Assembly (NCBI RefSeq): GCF_028993615.1
Contig: NZ_CP118632.1
Location: forward strand, 372,001-436,000
DNA: 64,000 nt
Source: Herbaspirillum sp. WKF16
GTDB taxonomy: Bacteria > Pseudomonadota > Gammaproteobacteria > Burkholderiales > Burkholderiaceae_D
Direction: 5' to 3'
How positions within the stretch are numbered: the first letter of the stretch is position 1; each line of letters begins with the position of its first letter. The position numbers and the translations under genes were made by a program. The notes under the pieces are model-generated. The model did no database searches. It saw only the letters and a list, made by a program, of their open reading frames with translations, and was not told the DNA's origin. Below, piece by piece: positions 28,675-40,837 of the stretch.

Positions 28675-29730
28675 ATGAGCATCCAGACCGACGATTTTTC
28701 CGAACAGCGCATCATCTCCGCCACGCCGGCTTCGGCCAACGAGGAGGCGATCGAACGCGCCCTGCGCCCCAAGCAGCTCGACGAGTACGTTGGCCAGGAG
28801 AAGGTGCGCAGTCAGCTGGAGATCTTCATCGCCGCCGCGCGCGGCCGCGGCGAGCCGCTCGACCACACGCTGCTGTTCGGGCCGCCCGGCCTGGGCAAGA
28901 CCACCATGGCCCACATCATCGCCCGCGAGATGGGCGTGAACCTGCGCCAGACCTCCGGCCCGGTGCTGGAGCGCGCGGGCGACCTGGCGGCGCTCCTGAC
29001 CAACCTCGAGGCCAACGACGTCCTGTTCATCGACGAGATCCACCGCATGTCGCCGGTGGTGGAGGAAATCCTCTACCCGGCGCTGGAGGACTACCAGATC
29101 GACATCATGATCGGCGAGGGCCCGGCGGCGCGCTCGGTGCGCCTGGACCTGCAGCCCTTCACCCTGGTCGGCGCCACCACCCGCGCCGGCATGCTGACCA
29201 ATCCGCTGCGCGACCGCTTCGGCATCGTCGCCCGGCTGGAGTTCTACACGCCGTCCGAGCTGGCGCGCATCGTCACGCGCAGCGCCGGCCTGTTGAACGC
29301 GCCCATCGTGGAAGAGGGCGCGCTGGAGATCGCCCGGCGCAGCCGCGGCACCCCGCGCATCGCCAACCGCCTGCTGCGCCGCGTGCGCGATTACGCCCAG
29401 GTCAAGGGCAGCGGCGAGATCACGCGCGACATGGCCGACGCCGCGCTGGTGATGCTGGACGTCGACCCGGTCGGCTTCGACCTGATGGACCGCAAGCTGC
29501 TGGAGGCGGTGCTGTTCAAGTTCAGCGGCGGCCCGGTCGGGCTGGACAACCTGGCCGCGGCCATCGGCGAGGAGCGCGACACCATCGAAGACGTGCTGGA
29601 GCCCTACCTGATCCAGCAAGGCTACCTGCAGCGCACCCCGCGCGGGCGCATCGCCACGCCGGCCGCCTACCAGCACTTCGGCGTGACAGCGCCGCGCACC
29701 AGCCCCAACGGCGATCTCTGGGGCGGTTGA
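28675..29730 (+). CDS. ruvB: Holliday junction DNA helicase motor RuvB
   Basis: The AAA+ motor that drives branch migration, 351 residues. Walker A is GPPGLGKTT (69-77), Walker B VLFIDEIH (116-123), and sensor 1 and the arginine finger lie in [20 protein letters not shown]. The winged-helix C-terminus includes [24 protein letters not shown]. Co-transcribed with ruvA under the SOS-type box. Confidence 0.97.
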   Translation: MSIQTDDFSEQRIISATPASANEEAIERALRPKQLDEYVGQEKVRSQLEIFIAAARGRGEPLDHTLLFGPPGLGKTTMAHIIAREMGVNLRQTSGPVLERAGDLAALLTNLEANDVLFIDEIHRMSPVVEEILYPALEDYQIDIMIGEGPAARSVRLDLQPFTLVGATTRAGMLTNPLRDRFGIVARLEFYTPSELARIVTRSAGLLNAPIVEEGALEIARRSRGTPRIANRLLRRVRDYAQVKGSGEITRDMADAALVMLDVDPVGFDLMDRKLLEAVLFKFSGGPVGLDNLAAAIGEERDTIEDVLEPYLIQQGYLQRTPRGRIATPAAYQHFGVTAPRTSPNGDLWGG

Positions 29731-29846
29731 GCGGCCCTTCGGGAAGGCCGGCGAAAGCGCCGATTCCCGCTGGCTGCGAGCGACTGTTGCGCTCCAGGAA
29801 AGAGCGCTTTGCACAAAACATTTCAATCGCATGAAATTGTTGCCTG

Positions 29847-29869
29847 AACTCGCAGAAAGGCGAGTTTTT
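29847..29869 (+). terminator. Probable Rho-independent terminator of ruvB
   Basis: AACTCGC and GCGAGTT form a 7-bp stem with a 6-base loop, followed by TTTA within a T-run of five. It is 117 bases after ruvB and 68 bases before the next gene. Confidence 0.65.
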
Positions 29870-29936
29870 ACTTGTGCAAAAACTAATCGTCATCGACAAT
29901 GCATAGCTATTCACTATCTTTCGATGTGAGCCAGTC

Positions 29937-30779
29937 ATGCTAATGTCGAGCCAAGCCAGCCGTTACGCGCATCAACTCCTCGATGCGCGGGCCAACTCCC
30001 GGCAGATCCCCCTCATCTCCCAGTCCGAGACGCTCTCCGTCGAAGACGCCTACGACATTGCCTTCAGCATCCGCAATATCCGCGTCGCGCAGGGCGAGCA
30101 GCCGATCGGCCGCAAGATCGGCTTCGTGGTGCACAAGCAGTGGTCGCGCTACGGCGTGATCGACGATGCCCGCATCCCGACCTGGGCGCCGATGTACGAC
30201 ACCACGGTGCGCTTCGCCGAAGACAATCACGGCCTGCAGTCGCTGGCCGGCGCGGTGCAGCCGCGCATCGAACCGGAGATCGTCTTCAAGCTGGGCAAGA
30301 CGCCGGCCCCGGGTGCGACCCTGGACGAACTGGCCGACTGCCTGGAGTGGATGGCGCACGGCTTCGAGATCGTGGCCTGCCCGTTCGCCAACTGGGAGTT
30401 CACGGTGGCCGACTCGATCGCCGCCTTCGGCCTGCACGGCACGCTGATCGTCGGCGAGCCGCATGTGCTGTCCTCGGCCACCCGCCACCACCTGCCGCAG
30501 ATCCTGGCCGGCGCCAGCGTCTCGCTGTCGTGCAATACCGAGACCTCCAGCGTGCTGCGCGCGGCCGGCTTCTGCAACGACGAGATGGACAGTCCGCTGC
30601 ACGCGTTGTGGCACCTGCATGAGCTGCTGCAAAAGCAGACCCAGTTCCGCCAGCTGCAGGCCGGCGAGATCATCACCACCGGCACCTGGACCGATGCCCT
30701 GCCGATCAAGGCCGGGCAGACCTGGGTCACCGCCTTCTCCGGCGTGACGCTGCCGGGCCTGACCGTTTCCTTCGTTTGA
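29937..30779 (+). CDS. FAH-family 2-oxo acid hydratase/decarboxylase (2-oxo-3-hexenedioate decarboxylase / MhpD-like)
   Basis: The 280-residue protein resembles 2-keto-4-pentenoate hydratases and 4-oxalocrotonate decarboxylases of meta-cleavage pathways. Family marks are RKIGFVVHKQW, RIEPEIVFKLGK with metal-binding glutamates, and EIITTGTWTDALPIKAGQTW near the C-terminus. No other aromatic-degradation gene is in the window, so it is an isolated copy and its physiological substrate is open. ATG 29937 is taken; a second ATG lies two codons later. Confidence 0.8.
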   Translation: MLMSSQASRYAHQLLDARANSRQIPLISQSETLSVEDAYDIAFSIRNIRVAQGEQPIGRKIGFVVHKQWSRYGVIDDARIPTWAPMYDTTVRFAEDNHGLQSLAGAVQPRIEPEIVFKLGKTPAPGATLDELADCLEWMAHGFEIVACPFANWEFTVADSIAAFGLHGTLIVGEPHVLSSATRHHLPQILAGASVSLSCNTETSSVLRAAGFCNDEMDSPLHALWHLHELLQKQTQFRQLQAGEIITTGTWTDALPIKAGQTWVTAFSGVTLPGLTVSFV

Positions 30780-30821
30780 CTTCCGCGCCGCTGGCCGCCA
30801 TGCCGGCGGCGGCTCCACATC

Positions 30822-31277
30822 ATGCAGATCTGGGTTGACGCCGACGCCTGCCCGGGCGTCATCAAGGACATGCTGTTTCGCGTGGCCGACCGCACCGGCA
30901 TCGTGGTGACGCTGGTGGCCAACCGCGCGCTGCGCACGCCGCCCTCGCGCCACATCAAATCGGTGGTGGTGCCGCAGGGCTTCGACGTGGCCGATCGCGA
31001 GATCGTCAGGCTGGCCCAGGCCGGCGACCTGGTCATCACCGCCGACATCCCGCTGGCCGCCGACGTCGTCGCCAAGGGCGGCGCCGCGCTCAACCCGCGC
31101 GGCGAGCTCTACACCGCCGACAACATCGGGCAGCACCTGCACATGCGCAACTTCATGGAAGAACTGCGCGGCAGCGGCGTCGAGACCGGCGGCCCGCCGG
31201 CGTTCAGCCAGGGCGACGGCCGCGCCTTCGCGCGCGAGCTGGACCGCTACGTGCAGAAGCACAAGCCGGCCGGCTGA
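30822..31277 (+). CDS. UPF0178/DUF188 protein, YaiI/YqxD type
   Basis: The 151-residue protein starts [20 protein letters not shown], the aspartate-rich signature of the YaiI/YqxD family (PIN-like fold). [32 protein letters not shown] and [13 protein letters not shown] match the remaining family motifs. The conserved acids suggest a nuclease-like site, but no function is established to my knowledge. Confidence 0.9.
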   Translation: MQIWVDADACPGVIKDMLFRVADRTGIVVTLVANRALRTPPSRHIKSVVVPQGFDVADREIVRLAQAGDLVITADIPLAADVVAKGGAALNPRGELYTADNIGQHLHMRNFMEELRGSGVETGGPPAFSQGDGRAFARELDRYVQKHKPAG

Positions 31278-31292
31278 CGGCGGCTGCAAACG

Positions 31293-31323
31293 AAAACGGC
31301 AACGATGCGCTCGTTGCCGTTTT
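31293..31323. terminator. Bidirectional terminator
   Basis: A perfect 13-bp stem (AAAACGGCAACGA and complement) with the loop TGCGC lies between the convergent UPF0178 and DUF2147 genes. A- and T-rich ends let it act on both strands. Confidence 0.92.
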
Positions 31324-31353
31324 GCCTTCCATCGTTGCCGCCCTGCGCGGCGC

Positions 31354-31812
31354 TCAATCCCCTTCGCGCACCCAGGTCTGCGTGCGGCCCAGCATCGGCA
31401 TGCCCACATAGCCGCGCACGTTGAGCTTCTTCCCTTCCTCGATCACGGTCAGCTTGCTCTTGTAGAGCTTGCCGTTGGCCGGATCGAGGATCTGGCCGCC
31501 GCTGTATTCCTCGCCGTCCTTCTTCAGGCCCGAGAGGATGGTCATGCCGATGATGGGCTGACCCTTGAGCTCGCCCTCGCATTTCTCGCATGTCGGGTTC
31601 TGGTTTTCCTCGGCCGGGCGGAACAGCTTCTCGATCTTGCCGGACAGTTCGCCGTTGTTCTCGGTGATGCGGATGAGCGCCTTGGGTTTGCCGGTGGCAT
31701 CGTCGATGTTCTTCCACAGGCCGACCGGGGAGCCGTCGGCGAAGGCGCAGGACGAGGCGGCGAGCAATGCGGCGATGATGCCCAGGCGGGCGAGGGAGGG
31801 GCGTGCGGTCAT
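31354..31812 (-). CDS. DUF2147 exported protein
   Basis: The 152-residue secreted protein has an N-terminal signal peptide (LARLGIIAALLAASSCAFA). The DUF2147 beta-barrel-like domain starts SPVGLWKNIDDATGKPKALIRI and includes ILSGLKKDGEEYSGGQILDPANGKLYKSKL and GYVGMPMLGRTQTWVR. A CEKC pair sits in a loop of about residues 88-91. The domain is widespread in proteobacterial periplasms without an assigned role. It is the last gene before a repeat-bearing gap. Confidence 0.85.
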   Translation of the reverse strand: MTARPSLARLGIIAALLAASSCAFADGSPVGLWKNIDDATGKPKALIRITENNGELSGKIEKLFRPAEENQNPTCEKCEGELKGQPIIGMTILSGLKKDGEEYSGGQILDPANGKLYKSKLTVIEEGKKLNVRGYVGMPMLGRTQTWVREGD

Positions 31813-31929
31813 GGTTGTCTCCTGTCAATAACGATTGTCTGGATTAAAAAGCACGGTTGTTCTAATTTTTATCGACCAGTGTAGGGCATGGACGGGCGCG
31901 GTGGCAAGTGCGGGTGGCCGGCCGCGCTT

Positions 31930-32020
31930 AACGCCACTGGGCCCCTGCTTTCGCAGGGGCGACGGAGGTGAGGTCAAGGGCAACCTGTCGTTCCTGCGAA
32001 AGCAGGAACCCAGCGTCGTT
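31930..32020. repeat. Inverted pair of hairpin repeats (copies 3 and 4)
   Basis: Copy 3 is on the minus strand at 31930-31963 (stem CCCCTGC/GCAGGGG). Copy 4 is on the plus strand at 31987-32020 (stem TTCCTGC/GCAGGAA). Both have the GAAA loop, a GTCG end and a CCAGNG...CGTT end like the GIY-YIG unit. Here the GTCG ends face each other across 23 bases, the opposite arrangement to the GIY-YIG pair. The rest of the 294-base gap has no gene. Confidence 0.85.
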
Positions 32021-32050
32021 CGCCGCAGCCAGAGAAATCGGAAGACAAAT

Positions 32051-32083
32051 AAAAAACGCCGCCGCCCAAGGGCGACGGCGTTT
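32051..32083 (-). terminator. Rho-independent terminator of valS
   Basis: An 11-position GC-rich stem with one mismatch (ACGCCG...CGCCC against GGGCG...CGGCGT) and a 2-base loop is followed on the minus strand by TTTTTT. It begins 24 bases after the valS stop. Confidence 0.85.
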
Positions 32084-32106
32084 CAGCAAGCCGGACGACA
32101 GAAGGA

Positions 32107-34917
32107 CTACTTCAGCTTGGCCAACTGCTCCTTCACCTTCTCCAGCGTCGCGCCGAAGTTGGCGACGCGCTCCTTCTCCTGCGCCACCACGGCCTCAGGC
32201 GCACGCGCCACGAAGCTCTCATTGGATAGCTTGGCGTTGGCCTTGGCGATCTCGCCGGTCAGGCGCGTGACCTCCTTGGAGAGGCGCTCGCGCTCGGCGG
32301 CGATGTCGACTTCCACCTTGAGCATCAGCTTGACCTCGCCCACGATGGCCACCGGCGCCGGCGACTCCGGCAGCTGGTTCACCACCTGCGCTTCCGACAA
32401 GCGCACCAGGCCCTGCAGGTAAGGCAGGAAGGATTCGATGGCGGCGCCGTCGGCGGCCTCCACGATCAGCGGCACGCGCAGCGACGGCGCCAGCTGCATC
32501 TCGCCGCGCAGGTTGCGGCAGGCGTCGGTGTAGGCCTTGAACTGCCCCACCCAGGCCTCGGCTTCGGCGTCGATCTTCTCCAGGTCGGGGCGCGGATACG
32601 ACTGGCGCATGATGGAGTCGCCGGCCGGATCCAGCTTTTTGTCGGTCAGCGGCGCTACCGTCTGCCACAGCTGCTCGGTGATGAAGGGCAGCACCGGATG
32701 CGCCAGGCGCAGGATCACTTCCAGCACGCGCAGCAGGGTGCGGCGCGTGGCGCGCTGCTGCGCCTCGTTGCCGCTCTGGATCTGCGCCTTGGCCATTTCC
32801 AGGTACCAGTCGCAGTACTCGTCCCAGACGAACTTGTAGATTGCGGTGGCGATGTTGTCGAAACGGTAGTCGGCGAAGCCCTTCTCGACCTCCGCCTCGG
32901 TACGCTGCAGCAGCGATACGATCCAGCGGTCGGCCTGCGAGAACTGCAGGTAGCTCTTGTCGCACACACCCTTTTCATGACCGTCGAAACCGCAGTCCTG
33001 GCCTTCGGTGTTCATCAGCACGAAGCGGGTGGCGTTCCACAGCTTGTTGCAGAAGTTGCGGTAGCCCTCGCAGCGGTTCAGGTCGAAGTTGATGTTGCGG
33101 CCGAGGGTCGCCAGCGAGGCGAAGGTGAAGCGCAGCGCATCGGTGCCGAAGGCCGGGATGCCGTCGGCGAATTCCTTGCGGGTGGCCTTCTCGATGCTGG
33201 TCGCCTGCTTGGGATTCATCAGGCCCACGGTGCGCTTGGCCACCAGCTCATCGACGCCGATACCGTCGATCAGGTCGATCGGATCCAGCGTGTTGCCCTT
33301 GGACTTGGACATCTTCTGGCCCGAGGCGTCGCGCACCAGGCCGTGCACGTAGACGGTGTCGAACGGCACCTTGCCGGTGAAGTGCGTGGTCATCATGACC
33401 ATGCGCGCGACCCAGAAGAAGATGATGTCGAAGCCGGTCACCAGCACGGTGGAGGGCAGGAACAGCTTGTAGTCCGGGGTTTCTTCGGGCCAGCCCAGCG
33501 TGGAGAAGGGCACCAGCGCCGAGGAGAACCAGGTGTCGAGCACGTCCTCGTCGCGCTTGACCGGCTTGCCGCCGGCCTGCGCGCGCGCTTCTTCCTCGGT
33601 GCGGGCGACATAGATGCCGCCGTCCTCGTCGTACCAGGCCGGGATCTGGTGGCCCCACCACAGCTGGCGCGAGATGCACCAGTCCTGGATGTTGTTCAAC
33701 CACTGGTTGTAGGTGTTGCTCCAGTTTTCCGGGACGAACTTGATCTCGCCCGAGGCCACTTTCTCCAGCGCGGTCTCGGCGATCGACTTGCCGGGGAAGT
33801 AGGTGCCTTCCGGCGCCGGCTTGCTCATCGCCACGAACCACTGGTCGGTCAGCATCGGCTCGATCACCACGCCGGTGCGGTCGCCGCGCGGCACCATCAG
33901 CTTGTGCGGCTTGACCGACTCCAGCGCGCCCAGCGCGTCGAGGTCGGCGACGATCTGCTTGCGCGCCTCGAAGCGGTCCAGGCCCTGGTACTTCGCCGGG
34001 CCGTTCTCGTTGATCTTGGCGTCCAGCGTGAACACGCTGATCTTTTCCAGGTTGTGGCGCGCGCCGACCTGGTAGTCGTTGAAGTCGTGCGCGGGCGTGA
34101 TCTTCACGCAGCCGGTGCCGAATTCCTTGTCGACGTATTCATCCTTGATGATGGGAATCTCGCGGCCCACCAGGGGCAGCTTCAGCATCTTGCCCACCAG
34201 CCCGGCGTAGCGCTCGTCGGTCGGATCCACCGCCACGGCGACGTCGCCCAGCATGGTTTCCGGACGGGTGGTGGCGACCGTGATGTGGCCGCTGCCGTCG
34301 GCCAGCGGGTACTGGATGTGCCACATCGAGCCGTCTTCTTCCTCGGACACCACTTCCAGGTCGGAGACCGCGGTGCCCAGCACCGGATCCCAGTTCACCA
34401 GGCGCTTGCCGCGGTAGATCAGGCCCTGCTCGTACAGGCGCACGAACACTTCGGTCACGGCCTTGGACATCTTCGGGTCCATCGTGAAGTACTCGCGCGC
34501 CCAGTCGGTCGAGGCGCCCATGCGGCGCATCTGGCCGGTGATGGTGGAGCCGGACTTCTCTTTCCACTCCCAGACCTTCTCGATGAACTTCTCGCGGCCG
34601 AGGTCATGGCGCGAAATCTTCTGCGCGTCGAGCTGGCGCTCCACCACGATCTGGGTGGCGATGCCGGCGTGGTCGGTACCGGGGATCCAGGCGGTGTTGT
34701 GCCCGCGCATGCGGTAGTAGCGCGTCAGGCCGTCCATGATGGTCTGGTTGAACGCGTGGCCCATGTGCAGGGTGCCCGTCACGTTCGGCGGCGGCAGCTG
34801 GATGGAGAACGACGGCTTGTCCGCGTCGGTGGTGGCGGCGAAGTAACCGCGCTTCTCCCATTCCTCGCGCCAGAATTTTTCAATCTCGGCAGGCTCGAAA
34901 GACTTGGCTAATTCCAT
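32107..34917 (-). CDS. valS: Valyl-tRNA synthetase
   Basis: Class I synthetase with editing domain, 936 residues. The HIGH motif HMGH is at 51-54 in [15 protein letters not shown]. The large CP1 editing insertion covers about residues 190-420 ([34 protein letters not shown]). KMSKS is at 535-539, followed by the anticodon-binding helical domain and the C-terminal coiled-coil arm ([29 protein letters not shown]) typical of ValRS. A TATAAT box lies on the minus strand 30 bases upstream of the start. Confidence 0.98.
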   Translation of the reverse strand: MELAKSFEPAEIEKFWREEWEKRGYFAATTDADKPSFSIQLPPPNVTGTLHMGHAFNQTIMDGLTRYYRMRGHNTAWIPGTDHAGIATQIVVERQLDAQKISRHDLGREKFIEKVWEWKEKSGSTITGQMRRMGASTDWAREYFTMDPKMSKAVTEVFVRLYEQGLIYRGKRLVNWDPVLGTAVSDLEVVSEEEDGSMWHIQYPLADGSGHITVATTRPETMLGDVAVAVDPTDERYAGLVGKMLKLPLVGREIPIIKDEYVDKEFGTGCVKITPAHDFNDYQVGARHNLEKISVFTLDAKINENGPAKYQGLDRFEARKQIVADLDALGALESVKPHKLMVPRGDRTGVVIEPMLTDQWFVAMSKPAPEGTYFPGKSIAETALEKVASGEIKFVPENWSNTYNQWLNNIQDWCISRQLWWGHQIPAWYDEDGGIYVARTEEEARAQAGGKPVKRDEDVLDTWFSSALVPFSTLGWPEETPDYKLFLPSTVLVTGFDIIFFWVARMVMMTTHFTGKVPFDTVYVHGLVRDASGQKMSKSKGNTLDPIDLIDGIGVDELVAKRTVGLMNPKQATSIEKATRKEFADGIPAFGTDALRFTFASLATLGRNINFDLNRCEGYRNFCNKLWNATRFVLMNTEGQDCGFDGHEKGVCDKSYLQFSQADRWIVSLLQRTEAEVEKGFADYRFDNIATAIYKFVWDEYCDWYLEMAKAQIQSGNEAQQRATRRTLLRVLEVILRLAHPVLPFITEQLWQTVAPLTDKKLDPAGDSIMRQSYPRPDLEKIDAEAEAWVGQFKAYTDACRNLRGEMQLAPSLRVPLIVEAADGAAIESFLPYLQGLVRLSEAQVVNQLPESPAPVAIVGEVKLMLKVEVDIAAERERLSKEVTRLTGEIAKANAKLSNESFVARAPEAVVAQEKERVANFGATLEKVKEQLAKLK

Positions 34918-34947
34918 GATTTGACGTGTGTTTTTGCGAAACCGTCC

Positions 34948-34953
34948 ATTATA
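34948..34953 (-). promoter_or_regulatory. -10 element of the valS promoter
   Basis: A perfect TATAAT on the minus strand places a transcription start about 24 bases before ATG 34917. The -35 region is not clearly conserved. The rest of 34954-35200 shows no gene; a 7-bp inverted repeat at 35047-35064 is the only structure noticed. Confidence 0.5.
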
Positions 34954-35200
34954 AATGAGCCGTCTGCGCCACGGGAAAATGCCGGTCGGCGATTCTTTGC
35001 GGTTTGCCGCAAGTCATGGAAATTCCTGTCGTTCAAGAAAGTGCTTGCCGGCACCATTGCCGGCCTGCAAAATGAACGCGCTTCAGGGGGGGAGGCGTCA
35101 GCCTGCCGACGATAACAATAGTCAGACAAGCAACATGCGTTCGGCGCCAGGGGTGGCGCCAGGCGTACACCACGCCGCCGCATGCCAAGGCATCGGATCG

Positions 35201-36697
35201 ATGACAACAAGAACATTTCTGCAAGCGTGCCGCGCACGCGTACGGGCCTGCCTGCGGGGCAAGCGCATCACACGATTCGTCAAGGAGGTCCTGGTCGCCG
35301 TGGCGTTCGGCATCGGCCTGGCCTTCTTCGTCCAGCTGGCGGTCGGCGAGGAGTTCGCCACGCGCGGATATGCGCGGCTGTACGCGCCTTTGGCCGGCGC
35401 CATCTACGGCGAGCACGAACGCGCGCAGACCACCGTCATGCTCATCGACGACGCCACGCTGGCCGACGCCGGCGAAACCTGGCCGGCCCGCTACGCCTAT
35501 CACGCGCGCCTGGCCAAGGCGCTGGCGCGCTACCGTCCCAAGGCCGTCTTCTTCGATATCTACTTCAGCCAGGCGCGCAGCGATCCCAGCCTGCCGGCGC
35601 TGGCCGAGGCGCTGTGCGCCTTGCGGCGCCAGGGCACCGAAGTCTTCCTCGGCGCCGTGCCCGATGCCGAGGGCAGCGACAGCCTGCGCGCCGAGCTCGA
35701 GGCGCTGGCCGGCAAATGCTTCCACAAGGTCGGCCTGCAATACACGCCTGACAGCCTGGACCGCCTGGCCTGGACCTACCCGCTGCGCGAGCAATCCGAA
35801 GACGGGGTATTGCCCAACGCCGCGCTGGCCATCTATGAGCATGCCTACGCCGGGCGCATTCCCGAGGAAGAGGGCGAGCTGGCCCTGACCTGGGGACTGT
35901 CCACCGCCGCCTACGGCGTGCGCTGGGTGGAGCCGGGCGCCGCCGAGTCGTCGCGCCTGTACTGCCGCGCCGACATGGGATGGCGCGACGCGCTGCTGCC
36001 GGCGGGCGCCAGGGAAAAGCTGGCCGGCAACGACAAGCCGCTGTGCGTGTTCCACAACACGCTCTACGCGGGCGACCTGGCCGCCGGCTCCGAGGAAGAG
36101 GAGGCCGTCCTCAAGCAGCTGCTGCAAGGGCGCACCGTGATGGTCGGCACCGCCCTGGCCAACAGTCCGGACCGCGTGCAGTCGCCGCTGCACGGGCGCA
36201 TCCCGGGCGTCTACCTGCACGCCATGGCGCTGGACAACCTGCTGACCTACGGCGCCGGCTATCCGCGCGAAATCCATCTCATCGGCAAGATCGACAGCGC
36301 CCACCTGTGGCTGTACCTGTTCCTGGCGCTGAGCGTCACGCTGGGGACGATCGGGCACCGCGCCTATAAGGTTTGCCATGAACGCAAGGCGCCGGAGGGC
36401 GCCGCCGGCGGCAGGTTCAGGCTGCTGGGCGAGGTCGCCCGCGAGGGCGCATGGAAGATCGGCAAGGCGCTGGCGCTGCCGGTGGCGGTCGGGTTTGCCG
36501 TGTTCATCGGGCAGTACGTGTTCCAGATCGGCCTGATGACGATCATCGACATCGTCATCTTCACGCTCACGGCGGAGTGGCTGGAGCTCAACGAGAAATT
36601 CCTGGGATTCCTGGAAAAGCGCAAGGCCGGACATGCGGCCGCAAACGAAGACCAATCAAACGACGGGAGCAAGCATGAACAGCATCACACGCAATAA
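35201..36697 (+). CDS. CHASE2-domain membrane sensor without an output domain
   Basis: From ATG 35201 the protein is 498 residues. A cytoplasmic tail precedes TM1 (about 29-46, EVLVAVAFGIGLAFFVQL). An extracytoplasmic CHASE2 domain (about 70-340) follows, with VMLIDDATLADAGETWPARYAYHARLAKALARYRPKAVFFDIYF. TM segments then lie near 368-388 and 421-465. CHASE2 normally senses envelope signals for kinases or cyclases; here no kinase, GGDEF or cyclase follows, only about 35 cytoplasmic residues. The start is uncertain because the frame is open to 34955. It overlaps the next gene by 23 bases. Confidence 0.8.
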   Translation: MTTRTFLQACRARVRACLRGKRITRFVKEVLVAVAFGIGLAFFVQLAVGEEFATRGYARLYAPLAGAIYGEHERAQTTVMLIDDATLADAGETWPARYAYHARLAKALARYRPKAVFFDIYFSQARSDPSLPALAEALCALRRQGTEVFLGAVPDAEGSDSLRAELEALAGKCFHKVGLQYTPDSLDRLAWTYPLREQSEDGVLPNAALAIYEHAYAGRIPEEEGELALTWGLSTAAYGVRWVEPGAAESSRLYCRADMGWRDALLPAGAREKLAGNDKPLCVFHNTLYAGDLAAGSEEEEAVLKQLLQGRTVMVGTALANSPDRVQSPLHGRIPGVYLHAMALDNLLTYGAGYPREIHLIGKIDSAHLWLYLFLALSVTLGTIGHRAYKVCHERKAPEGAAGGRFRLLGEVAREGAWKIGKALALPVAVGFAVFIGQYVFQIGLMTIIDIVIFTLTAEWLELNEKFLGFLEKRKAGHAAANEDQSNDGSKHEQHHTQ

Positions 36698-37034
36698 GGC
36701 ATCGATCCTGCTGGCCGGCGCGCTGGCGATGGCGGCGGCCGGCGCGGCCATGGCGCAAGGCCTGGGCGCGGTGGTCGCGGCCAAGCAGAATCCCTTGCCG
36801 GTGTATGCCAACGCGGGCGACGCCAAGGCGACCGGCAGCGTGAGCGCGGTCAACCTGCCGTGGCCGATCAAGGAGTCGCGCAACGAGTTCTTCAAGGTCG
36901 CCGTGGAGGGCCGCGATGTCTGGATCGACTCCATGGACGTGCGCGCCGACCGCCAGTCGGCGCATCGCTGCGCCAAGGTGCCGGGCGCCAAGGACGTGGC
37001 CGGCACGCCGGGCGCCGCCGGCAAGAATTGCTGA
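36675..37034 (+). CDS. Small exported SH3-like protein
   Basis: The 119-residue protein has a clear signal peptide (ASILLAGALAMAAAGAAMAQ, cleavage likely after AMA). A short region resembling a bacterial SH3-like fold follows (VAAKQNPLPVYANAGDAKATGSVSAV ... VAVEGRDVWIDSMDVRAD), then a tail with two cysteines. GGGAG precedes ATG 36675, which lies inside the end of the CHASE2 gene. Probably an extracytoplasmic partner of its neighbours; I do not recognise a named family. Confidence 0.65.
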   Translation: MNSITRNKASILLAGALAMAAAGAAMAQGLGAVVAAKQNPLPVYANAGDAKATGSVSAVNLPWPIKESRNEFFKVAVEGRDVWIDSMDVRADRQSAHRCAKVPGAKDVAGTPGAAGKNC

Positions 37035-37066
37035 GCGCAACGACAAGAAGAAAAGGGGAAGCAAGC

Positions 37067-38614
37067 ATGCAACGTGGACACCAACAATGGCGCCGGCTGG
37101 TCATCGCCGCCGGCGCGGCCGGCCTGCTGACGGCCTGCCAGAACATGCCGGAAGCCAAGATGCCTAACCTGGCCGCGCTGACCGGCCCCAGCGTGGCCAA
37201 GGTCGGCGACCTTCCCAAGGTCGATACGCCGCAGTGGGACGACGCCGCCGAGGACGTCAACGACAACCGCGCGCTCGGCTACGGGCTGGTGCACATGCCG
37301 GCCATGGAGGACTACCTCAACCAGCTCTACGCGAAGATCAAGCAGACCGCCGAGGTGCCTGACTGGCCGGGCAAGGTGTATGTTTCTTCGGAGAGCACGC
37401 TCAATGCGCACGCCACCGGCGCCGGCAACATCTACGTCAACATCGCGGTGCTGCAATCCTTCGAATCGGAGGACGAGATCTTCGCGCTGCTATCGCATGA
37501 ATTCGCGCACGTCTACCTGGGCCACCAGAGCGCCTTCCGCGCCCGCCTGGTGACCGAATCGGCGGCCCTGCTGGCCATCGGCATCAAGACCCTGGCCAAG
37601 GAGGTCAACACCCGCGGCTGGGGCAGCCAGGACAACATCTCGGTGGCCACGGCGGCCGCCAACAGCCTGATCCTGCCGGCCTGGCAGCGCTCGGTCGAGG
37701 AGCAGGCCGACTTGCTGGGCGCCACCATCAGCCTGCGCAACGGCTACTCCTACGCCTCCGGTTTCAAGGCCTTCCTGGAGCGCGTGGCCGACGTCGAGCA
37801 GAACGCCGCGCGCGAGGCCCAGGCGCTGGCGCAAGCCAAGCGCGCGCAGGCAATCCAGGCCCGCAAGACCGGCGTCGACAAGGCGGTGGGGGAAGTGGGC
37901 GACTCCATCAGCGACCAGGTCGGCGCGCTGCTGGCCGGCGCCGCGCAGGACCACGCCGACGCCGTCGCGCGCGAGGACGCGCTGAGCAAGCAGGTCGTGC
38001 CGCTGCTGCCCAGCCCGCGTCCGCAGCCGCGCATCGAACCCTGGAACCGGGCGCTGAAGGAAAAACGCAACGCCGAAGTGCTGGCGCACTACGCGCTGTT
38101 CCCGCGCATCGACCAACTGCTCGCCGCCAACAAGCCGCGCGACGCCTTGAAGCTGGCCCGCACCGCGGCCAGCGGCGCCACCGCCGGTGACGGCACGGCC
38201 GTGGCCTATCTCTACAACGCGATGCAAAAGGGCGGCGTCAATCGCAACGAGCAGCTCAAGGCCTTGCAGCGCAACCAGGCATGGCCGCAACGCTCGTGGG
38301 CGGTGCAGATGATGATCGCCACGTCGCTGGCCGGCAGCGACAAGCCCCGGGCCCGCGCTTTCCTCGACCAGCAATACGCCGACTTCGGCCGCGCGCAGCG
38401 CACCACGCCCGACGTGATCGGCTTCTACATGACGATCAACGATGCGCAGGGCGCCAAGCAGATGGCGGTGGCGTGTTCGCTGGCCAATCCGCGCTACCGC
38501 GCAGTTTGCCTGGATCGCGCGCAGACCGATGCCGAGCGGCGTGCGGCGCAGGCGCAAAGCGAGGCGCGCAGCAAGGCCATCGCCGACCAGGCGCTGGAGA
38601 AGATCAAGTTCTGA
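37067..38614 (+). CDS. M48-family metalloprotease lipoprotein
   Basis: The 515-residue protein has a lipoprotein signal with lipobox GLLTAC (Cys24). The zinc site is HEFAH (144-148), and the third ligand region EEQADLLGA is at about 211-219. M48 lipoproteins such as LoiP and BepA act in outer-membrane quality control. The long C-terminal half contains Ala/Arg-rich helices with tetratricopeptide-like character (LAANKPRDALKLARTAASG). It is 32 bases after the SH3-like gene with GGGGAA as ribosome binding site. Confidence 0.85.
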   Translation: MQRGHQQWRRLVIAAGAAGLLTACQNMPEAKMPNLAALTGPSVAKVGDLPKVDTPQWDDAAEDVNDNRALGYGLVHMPAMEDYLNQLYAKIKQTAEVPDWPGKVYVSSESTLNAHATGAGNIYVNIAVLQSFESEDEIFALLSHEFAHVYLGHQSAFRARLVTESAALLAIGIKTLAKEVNTRGWGSQDNISVATAAANSLILPAWQRSVEEQADLLGATISLRNGYSYASGFKAFLERVADVEQNAAREAQALAQAKRAQAIQARKTGVDKAVGEVGDSISDQVGALLAGAAQDHADAVAREDALSKQVVPLLPSPRPQPRIEPWNRALKEKRNAEVLAHYALFPRIDQLLAANKPRDALKLARTAASGATAGDGTAVAYLYNAMQKGGVNRNEQLKALQRNQAWPQRSWAVQMMIATSLAGSDKPRARAFLDQQYADFGRAQRTTPDVIGFYMTINDAQGAKQMAVACSLANPRYRAVCLDRAQTDAERRAAQAQSEARSKAIADQALEKIKF

Positions 38615-38675
38615 CGATGGGGGCAGGCGCGGCCCTGCGCCCGCGCGCATGGTCGGTATTGGTGCAGTGCAAGTG

Positions 38676-38703
38676 TTGCGCGTGCGGAGGATCGGTGTAG
38701 AAT
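38676..38703 (+). promoter_or_regulatory. Candidate promoter of the thi operon
   Basis: TTGCGC (38676-38681) and TAGAAT (38698-38703), 16 bases apart, lie immediately upstream of the TPP riboswitch and would start transcription near 38710. Confidence 0.5.
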
Positions 38704-38734
38704 CCGGCCCACGACATGCGCAGTACGTGTCGAA

Positions 38735-40837
<2,103 letters not shown>

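Noticed and set aside
31930..32020. The hairpin-repeat pair as the valS or DUF2147 terminator
   Set aside because: No T-run follows either hairpin; a proper terminator for valS lies at 32051-32083.
35047..35064. 7-bp inverted repeat upstream of the CHASE2 gene
   Set aside because: GCCGGC palindromes are expected by chance at this base composition and no T-run or known site is attached.
34955..35200. N-terminal extension of the CHASE2 protein
   Set aside because: The residues before ATG 35201 look like translated leader; the membrane anchor follows 35201 naturally. The choice is not certain.
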